Assembly (NCBI GenBank): GCA_041672385.1
Contig: JBAYZQ010000133.1
Coordinates: 1-6,373 of the forward strand
Reading direction: 5' to 3'
From: JBAYZQ01 sp041672385
GTDB lineage: Bacteria; Spirochaetota; Spirochaetia; Sphaerochaetales; Sphaerochaetaceae
DNA length: 6,373 nt
This document shows positions 1 through 6,373 of this stretch, one piece after another. Position 1 is the stretch's first letter. Every line of letters begins with the position of its first letter. Made by a program: the position numbers and the translations under genes. The notes beneath the pieces were generated by a model. The model did not search any database. It saw only the letters and a program-made list of their open reading frames with translations, and was not told the origin of the DNA.

Positions 1-1
1 A

Positions 2-2056
2 AAAGTTGAAGAAGAAAACTTATTTGGAAATCTTCAAGTTCCAGAATTTCATAAAATTGACAAAATTAATGAAAATAATCTTGAACAAGAAGAAGAGAAA
101 TTTGTTGATGAAAATCTACCTCCTGTATTAAAAAAATGTAGGCCAATAATGCCATTAAATTCTTCTGTAAATCTTGGAATATATGAAGTAGTTAAGAAAG
201 AAAAAAGTATTGGCCAAAATGCCAAAATGGAAGATAAGGTAATCCCAGAAAATAAACAAAAGAAAGAAGTTGATTATTTTCAGGAGGAAGCTAAGAAAAT
301 TGCCTTACAACGTTTACGAGAACAGACTAAAAAAGAAGTTGAACGTCAAAAAGTTCAACAAAAACAAGCGAGAAAAATGGCTTCAGAAGTTACCAATAAA
401 ATTGTTCCTGAAACTGAAATTCCAGAGAAAATTATTGAAGAAATAAAGCCTATTATTGAAGAAAAAAAGAAAAGTCAAATAATTGTTGAAAAAAAACCAA
501 TAAAAGAAGAGATCTACAATGAAGATTTATCTGAAATAATTTTAAAAGAAGATATTGAAAGCGATGATGATATGATTAGTGGAGTTGGCGGAATAGTTAA
601 AGATACAAGTGATTCTTTCCTTTTAAACCGTGATGAACTGCTTTACCATTATCCTTCTGTTTCCCTTTTAGATGATTATCCTTTTGAAGACAAACAAGTT
701 GATAAAGAAACAGTGGATCAGGGTTATGTAATAATTCAAACGCTTTCACAGTTTAAAGTTGATTGTACCCTTGAAAATATAATTCAAGGTCCAACAGTTA
801 CCATGTTTGAACTAAAATTAGCTCAAGGAATTAAAATAGGTTCTTTGGCTGGTCTTACCGATAATATTGCAATGGATCTTGCGGTTCCAGTTGTTAGACT
901 AATTGCTCCTATTCCAGGAAAACATGCAATTGGAATTGAAGTTCCTGCCTTGGTTAGACAAGTTGTTGGTTTTAAAGAATTGATTCCAGGACTCAATAAT
1001 CCAAAGTTTAAGATTCCTATGGCTCTTGGTAAGAGTGTTACAGGAGAATCAATTTACATGGATTTAAATAAAGCTCCTCATATTCTTATAGCCGGAGCGA
1101 CGGGGTCTGGAAAAAGTGTTTGTGTTAACTCCTTTATATGTTCAATACTTTATTCAAGATCCCCTAAAGATGTAAGAATGATTATGGTAGATCCTAAAAT
1201 TGTTGAGCTTCAAATGTACAATGGGATTCCTCATTTGCTTACTCCTGTTATTACAGAATCAAAGAAAGCAATAAAAGCTATGCAGTTTTGTAATGAGGAA
1301 TTAGAGCGTAGATATAAAATGCTTAGTTCCTTAAAAGTTAGAAATATTGTTAATTATAATGAGAAGATAGTTGAGTTACATTTAGCTCGTGAAAAGATGC
1401 CTTATATTGTTGTAATAATAGATGAGTTTGCTGATCTAATGCAGGTTGCAGGAAAAGAGCTTGAACTGCAGTTGCATAAATTATCTGCAAAGGCCAGAGC
1501 TGTAGGTATTCATCTTATTTTTGCTACTCAACGGCCGTCAGCAGATATTGTTACTGGGTTGATAAAAACTAACCTTACGGTTAAAATTGCTTTTGCAGTT
1601 ACTAATGCTGTTAATAGTAAGATTATTCTTGATTCAATGGGAGCTGAAAAATTACTGGGAAAAGGGGATATGCTTTATACAACTCCTGCTTTAAGAGATC
1701 CAAAAAGAATTCAAGGCGTTTTTCTAAGTGACCCTGAAGTGGAAAATGTTGTAAATTTTGTAAAATCTCAAGGTAAACCAGATTATCTTGATGAGGCTAT
1801 TTTTGAAGATGAAGAACGGGATGAAGAATCTGATCAAGATTATTATGATACTGGTTTAACGGGAGAAGACCTTTTATACAAAAAAGCTCTAGATTTAATT
1901 TTTGAAACAAAGAAAGCTTCCGCCTCCTTTTTGCAGAGAAGGTTTTCAATTGGGTATAATAAAGCTGCACGATTAATAGAAAGAATGGAAAAGGAAGGAT
2001 ATGTTGGACCTCAGAATGGATCAAAACCAAGAGAGATTTTAAGATATCCTGATTAG
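2..2056 (+). CDS. ftsK: FtsK/SpoIIIE-family DNA translocase, 5' end outside window
   Basis: This is a hexameric ATP-driven DNA pump acting at the division septum to clear and sort chromosome termini. The frame is open from the first bases, and the ATG at 149 has no Shine-Dalgarno sequence, so the gene continues upstream; the usual N-terminal membrane domain is not seen. Counting from base 2 (684 residues visible): residues 1 to about 210 are a Lys/Glu-rich linker with a charged, probably helical stretch near 90-130; about 215-600 is the motor, with Walker A GATGSGKS at 365-372 (K371), DPKIVEL just after, Walker B IIDEFADLM (D474, E475) and the ATQRPSAD segment; about 620-680 is the gamma winged helix (QRRFSIGYNKAARLIERME), which in the family reads the polar KOPS/SRS DNA signals and, in many bacteria, activates XerCD/dif recombination. 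Lysines sit at 528 and 540 where relatives usually have arginine. The stop overlaps the weak ribosome site of the next gene. Family assignment is secure. Confidence 0.96.
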   Translation, partial: KVEEENLFGNLQVPEFHKIDKINENNLEQEEEKFVDENLPPVLKKCRPIMPLNSSVNLGIYEVVKKEKSIGQNAKMEDKVIPENKQKKEVDYFQEEAKKIALQRLREQTKKEVERQKVQQKQARKMASEVTNKIVPETEIPEKIIEEIKPIIEEKKKSQIIVEKKPIKEEIYNEDLSEIILKEDIESDDDMISGVGGIVKDTSDSFLLNRDELLYHYPSVSLLDDYPFEDKQVDKETVDQGYVIIQTLSQFKVDCTLENIIQGPTVTMFELKLAQGIKIGSLAGLTDNIAMDLAVPVVRLIAPIPGKHAIGIEVPALVRQVVGFKELIPGLNNPKFKIPMALGKSVTGESIYMDLNKAPHILIAGATGSGKSVCVNSFICSILYSRSPKDVRMIMVDPKIVELQMYNGIPHLLTPVITESKKAIKAMQFCNEELERRYKMLSSLKVRNIVNYNEKIVELHLAREKMPYIVVIIDEFADLMQVAGKELELQLHKLSAKARAVGIHLIFATQRPSADIVTGLIKTNLTVKIAFAVTNAVNSKIILDSMGAEKLLGKGDMLYTTPALRDPKRIQGVFLSDPEVENVVNFVKSQGKPDYLDEAIFEDEERDEESDQDYYDTGLTGEDLLYKKALDLIFETKKASASFLQRRFSIGYNKAARLIERMEKEGYVGPQNGSKPREILRYPD

Positions 2057-2058
2057 GT
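2055..2058 (+). promoter_or_regulatory. Weak ribosome binding site of the aminotransferase
   Basis: AGGT lies 6 bases before the ATG at 2065 and overlaps the TAG stop of ftsK. It is a short match to the anti-Shine-Dalgarno sequence, so initiation probably depends in part on ribosomes finishing ftsK. The coupling is inferred from the spacing only. Confidence 0.45.
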
Positions 2059-2064
2059 AAAAAT

Positions 2065-2874
2065 ATGGGAATTGGAACACATGCCGTTTTTAACGGTGAA
2101 ATTATTTTAACAGAGGAAGCAACACTTCCTGTAACAAGAAGAGAAGTACAGTGTAATTACAGTGTTTATGAATCACTTAAAGTTAGTAACGGTAAGCCTC
2201 TTTTTGTTAATGAACATATACAGAGGTTAGAAAATTCGGCTTTAGGTTTAGGGTTTAGACTAGAAGAAAAAAGCCAAGATTTGGTACAATGGATAGAGAA
2301 GTTAATCAAAGAAGATTCTATTGAAAAAGCTACTTTGAGAATATTGCTTGTGGGGGGGAATCCACAATTACTTTATATTACTGCACAAAGTATATTAACT
2401 TATCCAAAAAGCTGTTATAAAAATGGTGTAATTGCTAGTATTTTTGAAGGAGAAAGATATCTTCCTACCTTAAAAACCAGTAATTTGTTGGTAAATTATT
2501 TGGCCTTAGAAAAGGGCAAGAAAGAGCAAAATGCGTTTGAAGCGGTGCTTATGGACCGGTATGGACGCTTGATTGAGGGAACTAGAAGTAACTTTTATGG
2601 AATAAAAGATAAAGTGCTCTATACTCCTGGTCTTGATTTGGTATTAAGTGGAATTACTAGGGACAATGTACTTAAAGTTAGTAAAAACCTTGGTTATGAG
2701 ATAAAAATGGACGAGTATGTAACTTTGGATAATATCGCTACTTTTGATGAATTTTTTATTTCATCTACTAGCATGTTAGCAATGCCTTTAAGACAGCTTG
2801 GCCAAAGGGAGATGGAGAGAGGGTTTGAAAAAACTCTGGAAATCTACTCCCATTTGAAAAGTTTGGAGAGCTGA
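2065..2874 (+). CDS. Class IV PLP-dependent aminotransferase, substrate unclear
   Basis: This cytoplasmic fold-type IV PLP enzyme (269 aa) belongs to the group of branched-chain aminotransferase (IlvE), D-amino acid aminotransferase and aminodeoxychorismate lyase (PabC). The catalytic Schiff-base lysine is probably K137 in LPTLKTSN, matching the IKSLN motif of relatives. E171 in LIEGTRSNFYGI is the expected glutamate contacting the pyridine nitrogen. The TPGLDLVLSGITR segment and the late FFISSTS segment are typical PLP-phosphate and substrate-side loops. The length is close to D-amino acid aminotransferase or PabC and shorter than most IlvE. Two family marks are absent: Gly-Asp-Gly before VYE is N31-Y32-S33, and the RxH that binds the substrate carboxylate in D-amino acid aminotransferases is not seen in the region around residues 90-105. 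No substrate can therefore be assigned. The ATG at 2065 is the only sensible start. The gene lies 8 bases after ftsK and 5 before the helicase. Confidence 0.88.
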   Translation: MGIGTHAVFNGEIILTEEATLPVTRREVQCNYSVYESLKVSNGKPLFVNEHIQRLENSALGLGFRLEEKSQDLVQWIEKLIKEDSIEKATLRILLVGGNPQLLYITAQSILTYPKSCYKNGVIASIFEGERYLPTLKTSNLLVNYLALEKGKKEQNAFEAVLMDRYGRLIEGTRSNFYGIKDKVLYTPGLDLVLSGITRDNVLKVSKNLGYEIKMDEYVTLDNIATFDEFFISSTSMLAMPLRQLGQREMERGFEKTLEIYSHLKSLES

Positions 2875-2879
2875 ATATT

Positions 2880-4454
2880 ATGAAATTTGAAGAATTAAAT
2901 TTAAAACCAGAATTACTGAAAAGCATCAGTTATGCTGGTTATGAAGAATGTACATTAGTACAGGAAAAAGTTTGCCCAATAAGTCTTCAGGGCCGGGATG
3001 TTATGGTAAGGTCTAAGACTGGAAGTGGAAAGACTGCAGTTTTTTTGGTTACTTTTATTGAAAAGTTCTTAAAAAACAACAAATCAAAGGCTCTTATCGT
3101 TAGCCCTACTAGGGAATTAGCTTTACAAATTGCCCAAGACAGTGAAGTTTTAAGTCATGATATTCCTGAATTAAAGATTGGTTGTTTTTATGGTGGAGTT
3201 GGTTACAAAACTCAAGAAGATAGCATTAAAGACGATGTTAATATTTATGTTGGAACCCCTGGAAGATTAATAGATTTTCTTAAATCAGGTAAGATAGATT
3301 TTAAAAATTTTGACACAGTAATTATTGATGAAGCTGATAGGCTTTTTGATATGGGATTTTATCCTGATATTAAGAAAATTTTTGCTCATTGTGTTAATAA
3401 AAGCGAAAGGCAGACTATGCTTTTCTCTGCAACTTTAAGTACGAAGGTACAAAATATTGCTTGGGAATATATGAAAGATCCTGCTGAAATTGAAATTCAA
3501 CCTGAACAAGTTGCTGCTTTAGAAATAAAACAAGAACTTTACCACGTTGATCGAAAAGAGAAAATACTACTTTTGTTAAAGCTTTTGAAGCGAGAAAATG
3601 CTTCTAGTGTCTTAATCTTCTGTAATACCAAACATAGATGTATTGAAGTTAGTGAAAGATTGAAGATGAACTCTTATGTTTCAAGTTATCTTATAGGAGA
3701 TATGGCTCAAGAAAAAAGAAGGAAGTCTCTTTCAAAATTTAAAAATGGAACAACTAAAATTTTAGTTGCAACTGATGTTGCCGCTCGTGGTCTTCAAATT
3801 GATGATCTTCCTTTGGTTATTAATTATGATATACCTGAAGATTTTGAGAATTATGTACACCGAATCGGAAGGACCGCTAGGGCTGGAAAAACTGGAAAAT
3901 CCATAACTTTAGCTTGTGATGAGTTTATTTATGGTTTGGAAGCGATTGAGAATTATATAAAAGGGAAAATACCTGTTTGTTGGATTGAAGGTTATGATGA
4001 AGTTAAAGATTTAAGTGAAGGAAAAAGTTGGCATAATCCTTTTGATCGAAAACGACCTGATAGAACTGGTAGAAGGCCTGATTATAAGAAAAAAGAAGTG
4101 AAGAGACCTGAAAGAAGAAGAACTGATAATAAAAGTGATTCTTTTAACAAGCCTCAAAGTCCAAGTATAAAGAAAAACAGGAATGTTGATTATTCAAAAC
4201 TTTCTAAGATGGGCGTTCAGCAGAGAATGGAATACTACAAAAAAGAATTTGCCTCAGATTTGACAATTGAAAAGGAAAATTCTAAAAAGCCAGTTTCAAA
4301 TAAGCAGTCCTATAAGAAAGTTCCAAAAATAAAAACTCAACCTCAAAAAACGGTTTCTCATGAGCCTATTGTAAAAGAGGAAGAGAAAACAAAGAAAAGG
4401 GGAATTAAAAATTGGCTACTATCAAAGACAAAAAAGAAAACAAAAAAACAATAA
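2880..4454 (+). CDS. DEAD-box ATP-dependent RNA helicase, RhlB-like, with basic tail
   Basis: This enzyme unwinds or remodels RNA in the cytoplasm using ATP. All core motifs are present: Q motif with Q28 (CTLVQ), motif I SKTGSGKT at 45-52 (K51), Ia PTRELA at 76-81, Ib TPGRL at 126-130, II DEAD at 150-153, III SAT at 183-185, IV LIFCN at 245-249, V ATDVAARG at 297-304 and VI HRIGRTARAG at 327-336. The region after motif VI (SITLACDEF, then EAIENYIKGKIPV) resembles E. coli RhlB, a degradosome helicase, more than DeaD or RhlE, by memory of those sequences. From about residue 375 to 524 follows a Lys/Arg-rich low-complexity tail (RKRPDRTGRRPDY, RPERRR) that likely binds RNA non-specifically. GGAG at 2865-2868 lies 11 bases before the ATG, a rather long spacing, inside the end of the aminotransferase gene. 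The last 43 bases overlap the ABC transporter gene in another frame. Family certain; RhlB orthology tentative. Confidence 0.95.
   Translation: MKFEELNLKPELLKSISYAGYEECTLVQEKVCPISLQGRDVMVRSKTGSGKTAVFLVTFIEKFLKNNKSKALIVSPTRELALQIAQDSEVLSHDIPELKIGCFYGGVGYKTQEDSIKDDVNIYVGTPGRLIDFLKSGKIDFKNFDTVIIDEADRLFDMGFYPDIKKIFAHCVNKSERQTMLFSATLSTKVQNIAWEYMKDPAEIEIQPEQVAALEIKQELYHVDRKEKILLLLKLLKRENASSVLIFCNTKHRCIEVSERLKMNSYVSSYLIGDMAQEKRRKSLSKFKNGTTKILVATDVAARGLQIDDLPLVINYDIPEDFENYVHRIGRTARAGKTGKSITLACDEFIYGLEAIENYIKGKIPVCWIEGYDEVKDLSEGKSWHNPFDRKRPDRTGRRPDYKKKEVKRPERRRTDNKSDSFNKPQSPSIKKNRNVDYSKLSKMGVQQRMEYYKKEFASDLTIEKENSKKPVSNKQSYKKVPKIKTQPQKTVSHEPIVKEEEKTKKRGIKNWLLSKTKKKTKKQ
4397..4403 (+). promoter_or_regulatory. 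Ribosome binding site supporting the TTG start of the ABC exporter
   Basis: AAGGGGA ends 8 bases before the TTG at 4412, inside the helicase coding sequence. It is the only good purine-rich site near the N-terminus of the exporter, and no ATG occurs in that frame until residue 64, which would delete the first membrane helix. Together these decide the start. Confidence 0.65.
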
Positions 4455-6163
4455 AAAGGTTTCTTCAATATTATAAACCCTATAAGGGACTTTGTGCTCT
4501 GGATTTGATTGCAGCCTTTGTCTCTTCAATTTTGGCTATATTTTTTCCTTCTGTTACTAGGGAGCTTTTAAAAAACTGGATTCCTAATAAAGCTTGGGAT
4601 ATGATGATATATGCTTTTGCAGCAATGTTTGCAGTTTATGCTTTTCAATCAGTTTTAGCATTTATAAGAATGAAATGGGGTCATATTTTAGGAACTAGAA
4701 TGGAAGGCGATATGAGGCGTGATCTTTTTGATCATCTTCAAACTTTAAGTTTTAGCTATTTTGATAAAAGCAAGACTGGGCAAATTATGAGTAGAATGAC
4801 AAACGACCTTTTTCAAATTGCCGAGGCTGCTCACCATGGACCTGAAGATTTTTTAATTTCTATTTGTACTTTAATTGTAAGTTATTTTATAATGTTTTCT
4901 TATAATACTTATTTGGCTTCTATTTCTTTGGTAATTATTCCTTTAATGTTTACTTGGGGGTTTTTCCAGGGACATAAAATGAAAATGCAATTTAAGACTG
5001 TTAGAAGAGTCGTTGGAGAAGTTAACAGCACTGTTGAGAATTCTTTGTTGGGAATTAAAGAAGTAAAATCCTTTACCAGTGAGGTTTTACAGGCTGAAAA
5101 GTTTGGAAAAAGTAATAAAACTTTAGTTGATAATAAGAGCGTTCAATATAATATTATGGCTCGCTATCATGCAATAATAGGATTACTCAGGAATTTGTAC
5201 TACTGGGTTGTTGTTGTTTTTGGAGCAGTTCTTATGTATTTCAATCATCTTGAAACTTATGATCTTGTTGCTTTTATTTTGTTTGTAAGTGTTGTACTTG
5301 CTCCAATTGATAGAATGATTCAGTTTGTTGAAGAACTTCAACAGGGAATGGCTTCTTTTGAAAGGTTTACAGATATCATGGATATTAAACCTGAGATAAA
5401 TGATGAGAAGGATGCTAAAGACCTCATTGTTACTAAAGGAAAAATTGAATACAAGGATGTAAGTTTTAGTTATGATAATAAAGATGGTGAAGTTTTAGGA
5501 AAGGTTTCCTTGGTAATTGAGCCAGCCACAAAAGTAGCTTTTGTTGGAGAAAGTGGTGCCGGGAAAACAACGGTAGCAAGTCTTCTTCCAAGATTTTATG
5601 AAGTTACTTCTGGAAAAATATTAATTGATGGTCAAGATATAACAAAGGTAACACAAAAGTCCTTAAGAAGTGGGATTGGTTTTGTTCAACAGAATGTTTT
5701 TCTTTTTGATGGAAGTATCAGAGAAAATCTTCGCTATGGAAACTATGATGCCACTGATGAACAAATGTGGGATGCTCTTGAAGGTGCCGATTTGGCAGAT
5801 TTTGTTAGACAGCTTCCTGAAGGGTTAACAACTCAAGTGGGTGAACGTGGGACTAGGTTATCTGGGGGTCAGAAACAACGGCTTTCAATTGCAAGAGTCT
5901 TTTTAAAGAATCCAAAAATTTTGATTTTTGATGAGGCTACAAGTTCTCTGGATTCTGAGAGTGAAGCTCAAATTCAGGCTGCTTTTGAAAGGCTTTCAAA
6001 GGGGAGAACTGCTATTATGATAGCCCACCGTTTAACTACAATTAGAGACGCAAATAAGATTTTTGTGGTCAATAAGGGAAAAATTGTTGAAAGTGGAGAC
6101 CATGATTCTTTAATTAAATTAAATGGACAATATGCAAAACTCTATAAGAGGCAGGAGGTTTAA
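4412..6163 (+). CDS. MsbA/LmrA-like ABC exporter, fused membrane and ATPase domains
   Basis: This half-transporter (583 aa, normal family length) should homodimerise, or pair with another half, in the inner membrane and export a lipid, peptide or drug. Six hydrophobic segments are visible near residues 27-49, 62-86, 146-164, 165-186, 254-278 and 283-300. The nucleotide-binding domain starts near 345, with an A-loop tyrosine Y354, Walker A GESGAGKT at 379-386 (K385), Q-loop Q427 (FVQQNVFLFDGSIRENL), the VGERG loop, signature LSGGQ at 483-487, Walker B ILIFDEA with D507 and catalytic E508, and H-loop H539. Every ATPase residue is intact, so the dimer should have two active sites unless it is a heterodimer. 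The start is TTG with an upstream AAGGGGA. The 43-base overlap with the helicase suggests translational coupling. A probable acyltransferase follows 2 bases later, which hints at a lipid-related substrate, but the sequence does not show the cargo. Confidence 0.95.
   Translation: MATIKDKKENKKTIKRFLQYYKPYKGLCALDLIAAFVSSILAIFFPSVTRELLKNWIPNKAWDMMIYAFAAMFAVYAFQSVLAFIRMKWGHILGTRMEGDMRRDLFDHLQTLSFSYFDKSKTGQIMSRMTNDLFQIAEAAHHGPEDFLISICTLIVSYFIMFSYNTYLASISLVIIPLMFTWGFFQGHKMKMQFKTVRRVVGEVNSTVENSLLGIKEVKSFTSEVLQAEKFGKSNKTLVDNKSVQYNIMARYHAIIGLLRNLYYWVVVVFGAVLMYFNHLETYDLVAFILFVSVVLAPIDRMIQFVEELQQGMASFERFTDIMDIKPEINDEKDAKDLIVTKGKIEYKDVSFSYDNKDGEVLGKVSLVIEPATKVAFVGESGAGKTTVASLLPRFYEVTSGKILIDGQDITKVTQKSLRSGIGFVQQNVFLFDGSIRENLRYGNYDATDEQMWDALEGADLADFVRQLPEGLTTQVGERGTRLSGGQKQRLSIARVFLKNPKILIFDEATSSLDSESEAQIQAAFERLSKGRTAIMIAHRLTTIRDANKIFVVNKGKIVESGDHDSLIKLNGQYAKLYKRQEV
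4430..4448 (+). other. Possible -1 ribosomal slippery sequence in the helicase/ABC overlap
   Basis: In the helicase reading frame, A AAA AAG occurs at 4430-4436 and A AAA AAA at 4442-4448, just before the helicase TAA at 4452. The -1 frame at both is the ABC exporter frame. AAGGGGA lies upstream at 4397-4403, and GGTTT (4458-4462) could pair with AAACC (4475-4479) in a small hairpin 9 bases after the second site. The parts are seen; use for frameshifting is conjecture, since in-frame heptamers also occur by composition in ftsK at 130, 463 and 490. Confidence 0.2.
6153..6159 (+). promoter_or_regulatory. Strong ribosome binding site of the downstream gene
   Basis: AGGAGGT is a full Shine-Dalgarno match 6 bases before the ATG at 6166, embedded in the last codons of the ABC exporter. 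It is the strongest initiation signal in the window and is the main reason to accept the truncated reading frame at the right edge as a real gene. Confidence 0.85.
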
Positions 6164-6165
6164 GT

Positions 6166-6373
6166 ATGAAAAAGATTCAACTGTTTTTTACTTATCTGGT
6201 TGTGGGAGTTTTTTTTCTTGTTACTTTGATAACTGTTTTTATTCCTTTTTTAATTCTTTCTTTGTTAGGATTAAAAAAAGCAGGAAATTTTTGGGCTAGA
6301 ATTCATGGACAATTTTTATGTCGATTAGTATTATTCATGTTGAATGTTAGGGTTACTAATTACTCTAAAGAAA
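6166..6373 (+). CDS. Probable PlsC-type lysophospholipid acyltransferase, N-terminus only
   Basis: Only the first 69 codons are in the window; the frame is open to the right edge. The start is secure: ATG follows a perfect AGGAGGT and lies 2 bases after the exporter stop. The protein begins MKKIQLFFTYLVVG and has a long hydrophobic stretch (about residues 5-37) that would anchor it in the inner membrane, then KKAGNFWARIHGQFL and a second hydrophobic patch ending in NVRVTNYSKE. A membrane anchor followed by a W-A-R segment and an 'RVT' strand is the layout just ahead of the HX4D catalytic motif in 1-acyl-sn-glycerol-3-phosphate acyltransferases, which make phosphatidic acid. The HX4D motif itself would lie past the edge, so the function is an inference from a short stretch. 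A different small membrane protein remains possible. Co-transcription with the exporter is very likely. Confidence 0.6.
   Translation, partial: MKKIQLFFTYLVVGVFFLVTLITVFIPFLILSLLGLKKAGNFWARIHGQFLCRLVLFMLNVRVTNYSKE

Noticed and set aside
149..151. ATG as the start of the ftsK-like gene
   Set aside because: The same frame is open back to base 2 with a similar Lys/Glu-rich composition, and no ribosome site precedes the ATG, so it is an internal methionine.
463..469. A AAA AAG slippery heptamer in phase with ftsK (similar A AAA AAA at 130 and 490)
   Set aside because: A -1 slip at 463 would stop a few codons later at TGA 487 and cut off the motor; lysine codons in an A-rich linker explain these sites.
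1797..2030. A 77-codon reading frame on the minus strand
   Set aside because: It lies wholly within the ftsK gamma-domain coding region, resembles no family I know, and is best explained as a shadow of the + strand gene.
4478..4488. CCCT-ATA-AGGG inverted repeat
   Set aside because: It has a 4-bp stem with a 3-base loop, lies inside the coding sequence of the exporter and is not followed by a T run, so it is not a terminator.
4601..4606. ATG-ATG as an alternative start of the ABC exporter
   Set aside because: It would remove the first transmembrane helix and the elbow helix that family members have, and it lacks a good ribosome site.

Overview
The window is an AT-rich bacterial chromosome segment (roughly one third G+C by eye) with five genes packed head to tail on the + strand and no gene on the other strand. 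TGA is used as a stop (end of the second gene) and TGG as tryptophan, so the standard bacterial code applies and this is not a mycoplasma. Shine-Dalgarno-like sequences precede the internal starts. The FtsK motor has a DPKIVEL segment where Firmicutes and proteobacterial homologues, as I remember them, usually read DPKMVEL or DPKMLEL. That, with the general look of the proteins, makes a low-GC spirochaete my best guess, held with low confidence. A Firmicute or another low-GC phylum cannot be excluded.

Layout: (1) 2-2056, an FtsK/SpoIIIE-type DNA translocase cut off by the left edge of the window; (2) 2065-2874, a class IV PLP-dependent aminotransferase; (3) 2880-4454, a DEAD-box RNA helicase closest in feel to RhlB, with a long basic tail; (4) 4412-6163, an MsbA-like half-size ABC exporter starting at TTG and overlapping the helicase by 43 bases; (5) 6166 to the right edge, the first 69 codons of a membrane-anchored protein that looks like the N-terminus of a PlsC-type acyltransferase. 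Gaps are 8, 5, -43 and 2 bases. There is no room for internal promoters or terminators between genes, so this reads as the middle of one operon whose promoter and terminator lie outside the window.

The genes do not form one obvious pathway. They look like housekeeping functions co-transcribed: chromosome segregation, amino-acid or cofactor metabolism, RNA metabolism, and an exporter next to a probable acyltransferase, the last two plausibly both concerned with membrane lipid. I see no sign of a mobile element, CRISPR array, RNA gene or defence system, and no evidence of a new biological system. The points worth a second look are within-family departures: lysines replacing usually conserved arginines in the FtsK motor, loss of the Gly-Asp-Gly motif and substrate-binding residues in the aminotransferase, and an A-rich, in-frame slippery sequence in the helicase/ABC overlap whose -1 frame leads into the ABC gene.
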